A DNA stretch of 64,000 bases from Artemisia argyi (lineage: Eukaryota; Streptophyta; Magnoliopsida; Asterales; Asteraceae). The stretch is from assembly GCA_030686995.1 (NCBI GenBank), contig CM060709.1, positions 14,096,872-14,160,871 of the forward strand, given 5' to 3'. Shown in pieces: positions 25,012 through 36,324 of the stretch. The notes below the pieces were generated by a model that was not told the origin of the DNA, ran no database searches, and saw only the letters and a program-made list of their open reading frames with translations. Every line of letters begins with the position of its first letter. Position 1 is the stretch's first letter. Position numbers and translations under genes: made by a program.

Positions 25012-26820
25012 TTAATTCGTCCTTGGGGAGAGCAGATGGAACGGACAACCGACACGAATAATGGGGATGCCGGGATCAAAAACGGTATCCTCACTCCCGG
25101 TGAAGTGGAAAAGAGAAGAAATGAGGGGATAAGTAAAGAACGGGTAAAACACTCGGATGGTAAAAGAAAATTCCAGTTCAGAATCAAGGGTGGGTTGGGT
25201 GGGTAAAACATCAAGCACAGGAACATCTTGTTCAAAAATCTCGTCCACCACTCCAAAAATTTCTTCATTCGTATCTGATTCAAAAACTTCATCGGGTGGT
25301 TTCGCGGGTGGATGTGAAGAAAGTAAATCAATGAGAAACGAGTCGGTATTAGGAAGTAAATCATCATTACGTATTTCTTCAGTAAGCACGTTTCTTTGAA
25401 AGCCATTCTCGTTGTTTTCAAAATCTGGTGAAGAGATAGTATGAGTAAATTCATCGGAGAACTTCTCGTGAGGAGAATCAATCATATCATGTGAATCCTG
25501 GACCTCGGGTTTTATTTCGGACTCATCACATGGAATATCGAAAATCGGGTTATTTCAAATTAGATTAAAATCCGATTCAAAGTCAAATAACGGATTTGTG
25601 AAAGTCATATTGAAGGTTTCGGAAACCCTTGGAACAAGGTCATCAATATCCTTATGAGGATTGAATTCAACTTCCTTCGGAGGGAGAGAAAGTGACGGTT
25701 CTTCGTTTAATAATTTTTCAAGCAAAAGAATGTCTCCCTCCGGATCAAAATTAGAGTCGTCAACCATTGTCGGAATGGAATCATTAGCAAGACATGCCTC
25801 GATCTCATCTAAAAAGACATCATTCCTCTCATCCATGGTGGGAGAAGGAATGGAAAAATCGGATATAAGAGGATCAGAGGATGGAGTGGGATTCGGAGAT
25901 GAATCAAAGACGTCTTCTTCGACCTTGGGTATAACAACAAATTCCATATCACCTCTAGAATTTTCCCCGGACTCACTTTGGATTGGAACGAGGTTCTCAA
26001 CACTAGACTTATTGAATTCGTCAGACTCCGTTGCCGGAATAGTGTTTAGATGCTCGTCCCCCATTATTAGAGAGTCCTTGGGTTCTACGGAAGTAGAGAT
26101 AGATTCTTTTTGAGGGTTAAGAACGATTGTAACCATGGAATCATCATCGTCATACATACAACACTCACAGAATTGAGCTTTTCTTTCTTCGGCAAGAAGT
26201 TCTTCCATCGATTTCACATTAGGCTCGGGAGTATGCGTATAACGATTAATTACCATTTCTTTTAACTTCTCGATCATGGATTTAATTTCAAAAATATCAT
26301 TAGTAAAATCGGAAGTTTGTGGGGGTTGGTTAAAACCATGAGAATCGTAACAGGAATTTGGCTCATAAAAATTTTCAGACGATCCCCCACAATGTTCAAA
26401 ATTTGATGTATTTTGAAATGAATCACCATTGTAATTTGGTACTTGCTCATAAAAGTTTTGAAAAGGAAGATTTAAATCGTTCTGAGGATAATTATCAAAA
26501 CTCGTATCACAAGCTTAAGACGTTTCAGCACTCGGGGCGTAACATATACAATTGATATATCCACATTGATTACAAAAACATTGCCCATACGGTAATCCCT
26601 CGTCGGATGGATTTCCACAATTAAAGCAAGTGAACGGAGATGGCGGTGGTGTAGGATAATAATCGGGAACGTTTTGAAAGATTGTGTTTCGAACATACTC
26701 GGGAGTATTACAAAACAAACAAACTCCATCATGAATATTACTACCACATTGTTCGCACGTACACCAAACACATGAACCTTCAAAGAACGGTTCTCCACAT
26801 TTAAAACAAGTCGGATCCAT
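25012..26820 (-). pseudogene. Athila-1 ORF, zinc-ribbon/acidic protein with two in-frame stops
   Basis: A single minus-strand frame of 603 codons runs from ATG (26820) to TAA (25012), broken only by TAA at 26515-26517 and TGA at 25555-25557. The first 100 residues are Cys-rich, with paired CxxC motifs (CFKCG, CTCEQCG, CLFC, CFNCG, CFCNQCG) like small zinc ribbons. The middle is acidic (SLIMGDEHLNTIPATESDEF), and the end has FTGSEDTVFDPGIPI. These phrases match proteins I know from Tanacetum-type Athila derivatives, often labelled 'reverse transcriptase domain-containing' though no RT motif is present here. Function is unknown; nucleic-acid binding by the Cys pairs is a guess. The frame is otherwise clean, so the stops are recent or are read through. 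Confidence 0.75.
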
Positions 26821-27154
26821 AAGAATTATCGGTTTAGAGGGTTAAAGAAGAAGAATCAAATGATATGAGGATAAGAAGATTATTTTTGGTTTTTGCGTAT
26901 CATAAAAACAAATAAAAATAAAAGTGAAAATCAAATATGAAAAAGAAAAATATTTTTGGATTTTATATACTTTTAAAGAAACTTAAAATTAAAATCTTTT
27001 TGGTTTTTATATACATTTAATCAATTTTTTTTTATTTTTTTATTTTTTTTGGGTTTTAAATTTTTTTGAGAATATTTACAAAAACGATAACTTCTCGGGA
27101 GAAGGGTCTTCAAATCACCAACAAACGATACAAGTACGACGCTCTCGTTTCAAA

Positions 27155-27176
27155 CCTTCCCCGGCAGCGGCGCCAA
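27155..27176 (-). other. Athila-1 primer-binding site (tRNA-Asp)
   Basis: Minus strand TTGGCGCCGCTGCCGGGGAA, two bases after the LTR. It matches the complement of the tRNA-Asp 3' end (TGGCGCCGTTGCCGGGG) apart from one base. Confidence 0.85.
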
Positions 27177-27178
27177 TT

Positions 27179-29066
27179 TGATTTTGTCGTTTTTAGTATA
27201 TAGGTTTATTTTCCGAAGAAACACTCGTGAAAGTATGTTCCCCGGGTCGTTATGTCCCAATGAAGGTAAGACGGCGATTGAGTCGGCTTGAGTCTCGTGA
27301 TTGTGAAGTGAATGGGAAAATATAATTGAGAATTTTTGGAGTTTTTATTCTAAAGGAAATGAAATATCAATTAAAAACAATAAAACAATAAGAGATTTAA
27401 AACGCAAAAAGAAATTAAGACGGGAAAAAACTTTAAAAACAATATGTTTGCTAAGCGACGTGAATAAGTTCATCAAGTGTGGGTCAAGGATTGACGACGA
27501 ATTATTTTCCTTAAACAAGACTATTTTCTCACAACGTTGGTTTATTTTGAAACTAATCCTTTAAAAAGAAAATAATTACTAGATTTGTAATTTGATTATT
27601 TTTCGGCTTTTGCCTTCAAATAATAAAACTGCAAATCTAAATAATCTCACTAATTATTAATCACAATCTTCTTTATGTCCACACTTAATTCACAAACTCG
27701 TGTCACCAAGCAAACACTAATAAACTACTCGAGACTCATATTAATAAAATAAAGTTACTTGATAAAATAAAAAGACTCGATAAAAGAAACAAACTAGATA
27801 AGCCAAACTAAAATTCGACAGAGTTTCGCCTTAGCATAAAGCATAAGAGACCTCACTCGATAAACGATGAGGTATAGATTATCTAACTCGATAATCTTGG
27901 CTAACTCACCAAAAGAAATAAAACTCGGTAAATACAAAACTCGAAAAAGAAAAAAAATACAAACTCAGACAAAACTTAAAACCAAACTCGATAAAGATTT
28001 TTGCAAAAAAAAAAAACAAAACTCGGTAAATAATTTTTGCTAATTAGTCCCTAGGTAGAAAAAAACTAACTCGAAACTTTTTTTTATTTTTTCTAACTCG
28101 ATAAGTTTTTTTAAAACTATTTGTAACTCGGTAATTTTTTTTTGAAAATCCTAACTCGATACTTCTTTTAAAATGCATAACTCGATAAAATAAAATTGCA
28201 AATTGGTCCCTAGCTTAAAACGTAACTCGATAATATTTTAAATCTGTAACTCGATGAAAATTTTAAAAAATGAAACTCGGTAAAAATTTTAAAAAATGAA
28301 ACTCGATAACTTTTTTAAACAAAACATAACTCGATAAAAACCGTAACAACACATCATTTTGATCCAAAATAAAGCCTAAAAACTAATGTTTTTCACCAAA
28401 TTTAACACTAGACTAACTAGTTTAACCATAAACTTTAAATCCCATCAACAAAAACACGAATTTAACAACTAAAAATTAAAAATTTTTAGAAAGATAAAGC
28501 TTTAGAGAGAGAAAGTAAATAAAACTTAATATTAATTCATTACACTACTCCTATACTAAGAGGACCAACCCTCAACAACCCTAAGACTAACCAACCTCTC
28601 AAATTAGGCTTATGAGATCTATTTATAGGCTAGGGGCTAGAGCTTCTCTTAACTTTGCCATTGTTGCATATTTAGCCCATAGACTTTTTACAAAATCATG
28701 AAAAGCTACTTAAAACTCATTAAAATGCGACTAATATGACTTAATAATTAACGTAATGATCTTGTAGCTTGGAGGACTCGAGTTGACTTTTCTTCCAAAG
28801 TTCTTCAAAGGACCAAAGTTGAATCTCTAAGGATTACTTTTGTCATTTTGGGCTTTTCTTAGATAAATTTCTTCCTCGGCTTCGGCTTTTTTGACACTTT
28901 TCCAAATCTCGTGCTCGTTTTTGACTTGTTTTTGTCCATTTTTCACATATCCGTACCTGCACATACACAAATACAAAAACAACATATATTTGGCATAATT
29001 AGTTAGTTTTTGGTCTTTTAGGTCCGGTTTTGGTTGAATAAAAGGTGTGTAAATTAATACACACCA
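27179..29066 (-). repeat. Athila-1 5' LTR
   Basis: 1888 bases, close copy of 20965-22922. The minus-strand TATA box TATAAATA is intact at 28620-28627. The AACTCGATAA decamers run from about 27720 to 28345; several indels relative to the other LTR lie within this array. The LTR end at 29066 is followed by the ATATA target duplication. Confidence 0.9.
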
Positions 29067-29304
29067 ATATATAAAATTTTTATATCATTTTATAAGATGT
29101 TATGTCTTAAGACAAAATTTTCTTTGATCATGTAATGCATAAGATGCTTAGTTTATGCATACCTTAACTGATATAAGATGTAGAGGTAAATATTTGTTAC
29201 CAAATACTTGTTTACGTCTTAATCTTGACTTAATTTGATTTGAGTTTTGTGATTATCAAAACATAGGTTTATTGAGAGATATTAATAACCTTTTTAAACA
29301 TTAT

Positions 29305-29703
29305 TTATATCACAAACCAGTTACCCTGTTTACACAACCTGTAGAACACCCGGAACAAGGATACCGTTGGCCTTTGGTCCAAGCTATAGCACCGGACCTC
29401 AAAAAGTGTCACCCGGTTTAGCCCTATCGGCACTATTTGGGAAAAATGGATCTTAAAGTGTTTGATCACCTGCAATAGAAATCGGGAGAAGGGAATCCTA
29501 GCGCCTCCAAGATCTAACTGCTGTGTATATACCCCTATTTTATCCGCAGGCAGTCTATCCATAGTCATGTTGGGGTCCGGAAGGACGGGATGAAGGTCGG
29601 CTGGGATATTATATGTCAGGATGATAACATCCAAGTCCGATTGGGACATCTTAGAAGTATGGACGTGCATGTCAAATTTTCCTACCGGTCCGTCTTCGGC
29701 CAT
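29305..29703 (-). CDS. Antisense ORF with 'gypsy-type transposase' domain (PF04195-like), partial
   Basis: Minus-strand ATG at 29701-29703. The 132-codon product has the recognisable core of the plant 'putative gypsy type transposon' domain: a start like IPADLHPVLPDPNMTMDRLP, GVYTQQLDLGGARIPFSRFL, a hydrophobic helix (LLQVIKHFKIHFSQIVPIGL), and FRVFYRLCKQGNWF. In family members the protein continues well past this point, so this is a first exon or a truncation: the frame stops at 29305 close to the SIRE junction (29263). It has its own TATA box 165 bases upstream (29868-29877). The molecular role of this domain is not known; it is typical of antisense ORFs in Tat elements. Confidence 0.7.
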   Translation of the reverse strand: MAEDGPVGKFDMHVHTSKMSQSDLDVIILTYNIPADLHPVLPDPNMTMDRLPADKIGVYTQQLDLGGARIPFSRFLLQVIKHFKIHFSQIVPIGLNRVTLFEVRCYSLDQRPTVSLFRVFYRLCKQGNWFVI

Positions 29704-29867
29704 ATTTAAAAGATACCGAAGGTAGCTGAATGATAAGAAGGAAGGAAGAAGTGTGAGACTAGCCTTGGACGACTCGCTGAACGTTCGGACGATGATATCA
29801 ATAAAGCTCTCGGATGATGGTAAAGTAAAAAAAACACAGCGTAAAAATGAAATGAGAAGTAACAGCC

Positions 29868-29936
29868 CCTTATATAGGGGTACATGGGAAGAAGCGAAAA
29901 CGTCTCATCAGTCAGAACGACGCTGACGTGGCGTCA
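29868..29936 (-). promoter_or_regulatory. Promoter of the Tat antisense ORF
   Basis: Minus strand TATATAAG box at 29868-29877, about 165 bases before the ATG. A palindromic TGACGTGGCGTCA (29924-29936) lies about 50 bases upstream of it, containing TGACGTGG, a bZIP-type site. Roughly 310 bases separate this TATA box from the 3' LTR, so the two promoters diverge. Confidence 0.5.
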
Positions 29937-32891
29937 TCCTGGCCACACACGTTAGGAGGAAACTACGCTCGATGGAGACACTGTAGCAAGAACGAGGCAA
30001 AAGCCCACTGGACATCTCGTACTAAATGGGCTCAACCAGGCCCATTAAGAAAGCAATTAGCAAATCAGCCCAACTAGCTAGAACAGTAAGGGACCAATCC
30101 AATAGGAATGAAAGAAAAGAACGAACGAACGTTCCGTACCCAATATTGCATTAACGATGAAGGATCGATAGTCCAATACTTGGGCGGGACATGTTGACGT
30201 ATCTGTCCGGACGCCAGGATCCGGACGTCATGTACTTAGTCGAACGCCATCCGAAGGTGAGACGTTAGACGAATACTTTACTCTTATAAAAAGGGTCTAG
30301 GGACCCTCACATGGGCACGTGCGCTCTGACAACCACCCTATAAGCCCAATCTAGGACTAAAGTACTGTTCGTAGGGACAACTGACAACTGTTCAACTAGG
30401 AGACTGTACACTATTCGCAAGGACACGTGGATACTGTTCACAAGTACAAGCAGGTAAAGGTTGGGTAGTATAAATACCCCAACCTCATTTATTGTTTCAA
30501 CAACACACACACAAGAGCATTTACTCACATTTATTGCAACACCCTTCGGTTATCATTGTAAAACCTCGCGAAAATTCACATAATTAACTTCGGTTAATTT
30601 AATAAATAATCTTTGTCATTATTGTAATTACCATTTTTACGGGGAAATTTAAAATTTTCTTTGTATATTAAAATGGTTACAATTACGATACTGTCAAATT
30701 CGTCAAACGACAAAATAAGTTATTAACGAAATTAACAAAACATTAATTTTACTAAACCTAATTAATAAAAACCTAATTACTAAAATTTACTACTAAACCA
30801 AATCGGGCCCTTAATCCCCTAAGCCCAACCGGCCCACACCCAAAACCCAAAAACTTAATTCTAATAATAATACTACTCGACTAATCCTACTCCAAATCGT
30901 CTCGTTCATTTCTAAATTTTGCACACGACCTATGTATATTTTTGCCCATCCTCGTTAAACTCCTAGCCGACTATTAGTGTGTCAAATTTTACGTTCACAC
31001 GTTGAGATTTGATACGTTTTTAAAAGGCTTTCCGTTTGGCCATCACTCGACTCAAATCATTCGTGAATTATTCATTTCTTATCCGTTTTAATCCCGTTTG
31101 ATTCTAAATGACCCTAATAATGTTTCTAAGATGATTATATGCTCAAATGTTCAATATGATCAAGTATATACGAGTGATGAAAGGTTTTGTAAATCGTTCA
31201 TACATATATACCCATGTCGACATGCATATATGATTCACCACAAACATTTCCCATGAAATGTGCTCTCACAAACAATATAAAATGCATATAGAAGCTAGTT
31301 TACTGACATGCCATCGTCCTTGTGTTTCTTGAGTGAGTTTACAAACCACATGATTCGTTTCAAGATAATACATATATACGACATGCATGCACTAGTTTCA
31401 TATCATTTCCATACTCTTTCCCAAACTCATTTCTTCCTAAAACTACTCCTACAAACTAAGAAGTCGAAGGTTATAATTGTTAGGAGTTAGGACTCAAGAA
31501 AGGAAATCGGGTTTATATACATATATAACGTTTGGGGTTATAAAGTAAGACTTGATATTCTTGTGTTCTATCTTAACACTTTCGATCTTAATCACCTCTA
31601 AAAGTATTTGTAAGTAGTTTTCAACCTTTCTCAATCCATTTAATACGTTAAATATTAAGCATGCATAATGTCTATAATTGTTTCATCGTCTAACATTTTA
31701 GTATATATATACACGTACATATTTTCTTTTAGAACACAAAACGTGACTAGCCTCTATCTTGGTAGGCCTAGGAGTCACGTAGCACACTTGTTTCACCTTT
31801 ACTTTCATGTTACATGCATATAACGAGACCAACTCAAACGATATCACACGAATAAATTTCATTAAAACACTTAGTGAATATTTCAAGTTTTTCAAAATAA
31901 GTAATCGAGCTAAACACTCCACAAAACCCACGTATAAATTTTTATTTCCCTTAACAAACGTACCATATTTTTTTACGTACTAATAGACCACCTAGAAAAC
32001 TATTAGTTTCATATACACGACTGGTAAAAATATTCACGTTTTGACGCCCTACTCGAGCCAAAGCAAATCGACCTAAACCAGATTTTTCAAAACAAAACTT
32101 ATATAAAAATCTTATGGTTGTCGAGTGGGCTAAAACAAGGCCCAACAAGACCTTGTGTTTTAACAGCCCACTGGGCCTATAAAATATATTTTCAGAATCA
32201 CAAAGTAAGCCTAAGTTCAAGCCCAAAAGAATTTCTATGCCCTCGCCTCTAAAATTTTAAATGGGCCTTAGTTTGGTTCGAATTTAGGCCCATAAGCGAA
32301 ATAAATAAGCTTTTTATGAAATAAGCAGTTGAATTAAGCTTAAAATTTATAAAAGAAGCTAAGGAAATTTTTAAAAAATTTTTATAATCACTTTTGCAAA
32401 AATAGGACTAAAAATGTAACGCGACGACACGTATAGGGACTAAATGTGAAAACTGTGAAAACAAAGGACTAAAAATGTAGAAACAGAAAGAAAGGATAAA
32501 AATTTATAAAATAATATTTTTACAAGTTTAGATTGTAATATTTAACATGTAGTGGACTATAATAGTAAATATATATAAAAAGGACTAACGGTGTGACGCT
32601 AAAGCCGTTAGTATAAAAGTTGTAAAATTGGAAAAAAGACAAGGACTACACTTAATCTATTTGACGTTCTTATTTTATTTTCTATTTCACGGCCACCCTC
32701 ACGTCATATGCATTTTCATTTCATTTTATATTATTTATTTTTACGTTAACTATATATATAACGATACCTAACAGATTAATATTTTTACGTACGATTTAAA
32801 AGGGTAAAACTACGATGGATATTTTATATAAAGTGTTTTCATATCATGCATGACATAATAATAATTTCACTTCACATCATCTATTCGTCAT

Positions 32892-32971
32892 AACGAATAA
32901 TGTTTATTCGTTATTCGTTCGTAGTTACCAAATAATATTTGGTTACATTCTCTGATAAATATATTTATCAG
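32892..32971 (+). other. Three consecutive palindromes in LARD2 5' LTR
   Basis: AACGAATAA-tgt-TTATTCGTT (32892-32912), ACCAAATA-a-TATTTGGT (32927-32943) and the perfect 20-base palindrome made of CTGATAAATA and its complement (32952-32971). They lie about 100-190 bases after the predicted transcription start. All arms are kept in the other LTR (about 40812-40892), where only the middle loop base differs. Confidence 0.65.
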
Positions 32972-33341
32972 GTTCTGTGTTAAAGACGTTCCCATAAATC
33001 TCATCCTATCTTACTTTTCATCATTTCCAAATCAATCCAGGTGAGTCATAGCCCCATTTCAAATAATTGTTTTTAACTCATTAGGGGAGATGCATGCTTA
33101 CATATACTTTGATAACTTGATAAGTATATGAAATAAAATAAAATACATGATTCAAATCAATTTCCTAATTGATATTAAAAATAATATAATATGTGATTTA
33201 TAATATATTGATATTCCTAATGTGATTATTGTGGTATGTGAAAAATCTATATTGATGAATTATTTGACTGAAATATTGATATTCATGTGAAAATTGTTCC
33301 CAATTCGATTATTGTGATATGTGATATAAATGTGTTACTGG

Positions 33342-33618
33342 CGATACTATTTTCAAACTGAATTTCTGATACTCAAGCGATACTATTTTCAAACTGAATT
33401 TCTGATACTCAAGCGATACTATTTTCAAATTGAATTTCTGATACTCAAGCGATACTATTTTCAAACTGAATTTCTGATACTCAAGCGATACTATTTCCAA
33501 ATTGAATTTCTGATACTCAAATGATAATATTTTCAAACTGAATTTCGGATACTCAAGCGATACTATTTTCAAACTGAATTTCTGATACTCCAATGATATT
33601 GTTTTCAAATTGATCTCT
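33342..33618 (+). repeat. 36-bp minisatellite in LARD2 5' LTR, 7 full units
   Basis: The unit begins GATACTATTTTCAAACTGAA and has a 36-base period; seven full units and one partial. Because 36 is a multiple of three, the array leaves long open frames on both strands with a 12-residue period; these are not genes. Confidence 0.9.
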
Positions 33619-34573
33619 GTAATGCGATACTCTATTTCATGATGTTATGCTAAATGAGCCCATAGGTCCTTGATATTGCCTAAGTTAGCTTATCGCCATA
33701 AAGTCCCTCTATCATGAGCCATTAATCACTGAAAAGTGAGCGCGAATATAGTGGACAGCTTCGAAACCTGTTTCGGGTTGACCTCCGATCCCACTAATGT
33801 TTGACGGAATGCCAATTGCAATTGGTTAGCCGCATTAGTCGTGATACACTATATTTGAGTAAAAATAGGAATTGGCAAATCACCTATTACACGAGGGCAA
33901 ATTCATCATTGATTTGATGAACACCCGCCGTTTACGGTATTTGTTAACGCCTTGCGTGTCATGAGGCTTGGTGCAATATCTATAAAGGAATAGTATATAT
34001 ACGTATTCAACATATATATTTAGATACAGCTGTATAGGTTCGCCCATATGTGAATTATTTATCTGATCGATTTAGTATCATGAGTTTCCAGCTCATGTTA
34101 AGATTTTTGATGATTTATTGAATGTGATTGAATATTTATATGATTTATTTGTGAATATATTCGATAATTATTTCATTTCTGTTTGTATTTTAATAATACC
34201 AAATATTCCTGAAATCTAACAAAATAAAGGGTTTTTCCTAAAACTCTATGAACTCACCAACCTTTGTGTTGACACTTTTAAGCATGTGTATCTCAGGTAA
34301 TTTAACGGAGCAGGCCAAGACACGGAGTGGGCATTTATTACTCTGATAAATTAAAATGGTGTAAAAATCAAATTTGTCATTTTTACAAGCCTTTATATCT
34401 TTTCATAAGATTTTAAATCAAATGATTCATTTTTATCAAAATTATTACTTAAATGACAAATGACTTTCAAAATGTTCTTTTAAACCGTTTTATGTGGTTA
34501 AAACTTCGATCCTCACCGTAACACCCAAATTACCTTTCCGCTGCAACAAATATAAAAATGGGGGTGTTACAGA

Positions 34574-34587
34574 TTGGTATCAGAGAC
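34574..34587 (+). other. LARD2 primer-binding site (initiator tRNA-Met)
   Basis: TTGGTATCAGAGAC, two bases after the LTR end, complementary to the 3' end of initiator tRNA-Met. Confidence 0.85.
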
Positions 34588-34832
34588 TTCAGTTATAGAG
34601 AATTAAATGTTTTCAAACATTAGAACTATAACTTCATTTTCAAAATAATGATTTTACACCATAATATTTTATGCCCTCCGTGTCTGCAGACTGTCGTGCT
34701 CCATACTTTATTTATAGAGAGTATCTTACATGCTTAATAGTTACTCATATACAATTGTTATTTCATCTGTACTGTTATATCTTTAACATACAAAATACTC
34801 ATAAAATATTATTCTTGGGTTACTACTGTAGC

Positions 34833-35669
34833 ATGTCTTCAGGAACGCCCGTGAATATCAATTCTACTCTCCATAATACTAATACCTCGTCAATCAATAA
34901 GAATTCCCCAAATAATGAAGATCCTTACGTACAAATAATAAAATCCCAACATAATATAGAAATAAATCCGAAATCACCTCCGTCGTCACCTATTCGTTCA
35001 CCTTTACGTCAAAGAATCCGGAGAACTACCCAATCACATGAAAATTTGATTGGTAGCCAGGCAACATTCGAAGTTGGACAAGGTTCGAGCCAAGAGATAT
35101 CATGGACGAATGTTGAACCAATTTCTCCGTTACCTTATACTTCAGATTCTACAATACCTAATTCTCCAAATAATTTATCTTCACCTAACTCTCCCGGCTA
35201 CGGTATAAGTACTCCTGAATCCATGTGGAATCTTATTTATCGACATGCCGGCATATTAGATGCTCACACTGAACAACTAAAAGGGTTACGACCAACTCAA
35301 TTTGAATGGTACGACCGTAACCTTGACGCATTGTTCAAGAGGGCTGATGCTGAAAGGCAAACAATATGTGAGATAGGGATAAAGATTAATGAAATAAAGG
35401 ACAACACCAACCAGGAACTTGGAAGTTTGGACTCCAGGGTTCGTTGTGCAAGAAGAGAACACGGTCAAACACATGTAAGAATTGAGGATATTGAGAGAAC
35501 CCTATGGATGGCCAGAGATGCAGCCAGAAACCAGGGTCAAAAGATTGCCGCATTAGAGAGTATGTTGGCAAACCAAATGAACGTGTGTCAAGAACGTTTC
35601 TCAAACATGGAAGCTGCACAACTTGAGCTTGAGAAAGAAATTAGATATTTACGTCAGAGACGTAACTAA
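34833..35669 (+). CDS. LARD2 ORF1, Pro/Ser/Asn-rich then coiled-coil protein
   Basis: The frame is open from ATG at 34671, but that ATG is within the leader motif shared with LARD1; I prefer the ATG at 34833 (MSSGTPVNINSTLHN), giving 278 residues. The first ~125 residues are low-complexity (Ser, Pro, Asn; SPPSSPIRSPLRQRIRRTT). From there to the end the chain is helical and charged (HTEQLKGLRPTQFEWYDRNL; IEDIERTLWMARDAARNQGQ), with heptad-like spacing and a basic end (RYLRQRRN). It looks like the N-terminal module that precedes gag in some Asteraceae Tekay elements. A coiled coil could drive assembly with gag, but its role is unknown. The frame has no stop, unlike most ORFs in this window. Confidence 0.6.
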   Translation: MSSGTPVNINSTLHNTNTSSINKNSPNNEDPYVQIIKSQHNIEINPKSPPSSPIRSPLRQRIRRTTQSHENLIGSQATFEVGQGSSQEISWTNVEPISPLPYTSDSTIPNSPNNLSSPNSPGYGISTPESMWNLIYRHAGILDAHTEQLKGLRPTQFEWYDRNLDALFKRADAERQTICEIGIKINEIKDNTNQELGSLDSRVRCARREHGQTHVRIEDIERTLWMARDAARNQGQKIAALESMLANQMNVCQERFSNMEAAQLELEKEIRYLRQRRN

Positions 35670-36324
35670 TCTTAAGTTTACAAGTTTCCTTGTTGTTCCT
35701 AATAAACCAAATAGACTTGGTTAATGTTTCTTGTAATGTTCAATAATTCTGAAACTTCAGAACGTATAATCAAAACATATTGTATAATAACATCCTTTCT
35801 GTTATATCTTTATGTTATGATTCAATCTTTTCTTCCGTATAAATCATGTATGAAATGAATCCCCATATTTCATGCAAAAATCTCATCATTTGTTATTTCT
35901 AAAATAACCAAATGATTCTATTCAGATCAATGGAGTATTAATAAAAGATTCTTGTATCGTTTATCTTGCAAAGACAATCGATCAAGTTATTAATATTCTG
36001 TTTACATCTGTAATATTATTCAATTCTACCGTAAGAATTCTTACAAATAATTAAGATTTCTTAAAATTTTCATAATTAACCTAAAACTCTAAGAATCATC
36101 TAAATACCAATTTTTGAAAGTGGAATTAAAGAATGAAGAAAAGATAATTAAACTTCATTTGAAATAGACAAGTCGGTTTGTTCCTTAGTAATCCCATATC
36201 AAGAGTTGATCATTAATAAAATGACACAAAAAAGACATCTTGAAATTAGATTACAGTAGGGAATCAATTCAGTCTATCATCAATGAAATAATTAACGTCA
36301 TTATTTAAATTTTTCTGATATAAT

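Larger units (their letters stand above)
20965..29066 (-). mobile_element. Athila-1: non-autonomous Athila-type element, complete
   Basis: Two LTRs of 1.9-2.0 kb flank a 4.3 kb interior. The target-site duplication ATATA lies at 20960-20964 and 29067-29071. The primer site matches tRNA-Asp (27155-27176, minus), the hallmark of Athila. There is a polypurine tract at 22923-22941 and one long broken ORF, but no gag, protease, reverse transcriptase or integrase. Such elements resemble the abundant short Athila derivatives of Asteraceae. Confidence 0.85.
7631..29263 (-). mobile_element. SIRE-type Ty1/copia element, partial, split by two insertions
   Basis: Read on the minus strand the element has a 5' LTR (29263 to 19952), a primer site for initiator tRNA-Met (19950 to 19934), and a gag gene (19883 to 7974). 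LARD1 (8058-18200) interrupts gag and Athila-1 (20965-29066) interrupts the LTR. No protease, integrase, reverse transcriptase, polypurine tract or 3' LTR is visible beyond gag, so the 3' half is missing. The left limit is uncertain: recognisable gag ends at 7974, and 7631-7973 has no assigned content apart from the AT run. Confidence 0.65.
19952..29263 (-). mobile_element. SIRE 5' LTR, interrupted by Athila-1
   Basis: On the minus strand the LTR starts TGTTTTGATAATCAC (29263) and ends TTCTAGTTTTACACA (19952), typical of SIRE/Maximus LTRs. Without Athila-1 (20965-29066) and one target duplication it is about 1.2 kb. A TATA box (CTATAAATA, minus) is near 20747-20755. Next to it are CCCCTTAA hairpins (20783-20821), and downstream, in R-U5, a short tandem repeat of CTTCACACCTTCTTCACAA type (20341-20440). 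The matching 3' LTR is not in the window. Confidence 0.7.
30557..34571 (+). repeat. LARD2 5' LTR
   Basis: 4015 bases, TGTAAAACCTCG to GGGGGTGTTACA. A TATA box lies at 32751-32760, so U3 is about 2.2 kb. Three palindromes follow it (32892-32971), then a 36-base minisatellite (33342-33618). The small frames at 30307-32226 and 33309-33608 have no protein similarity and are repeated in the other LTR. Confidence 0.9.

Noticed and set aside
25661..26113. Plus-strand ORF of 150 codons
   Set aside because: It is the antisense shadow of the Athila-1 ORF.
33309..33608. Open frames with a 12-residue repeat on both strands of the LARD2 LTR
   Set aside because: They come from a 36-bp minisatellite whose period is a multiple of three; both strands are open and no domain is present.
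34671..34832. Upstream ATG of LARD2 ORF1
   Set aside because: It lies in the leader motif TATGCCCTCCGTG shared with coding-free LARD1, so the ATG at 34833 is the more likely start.
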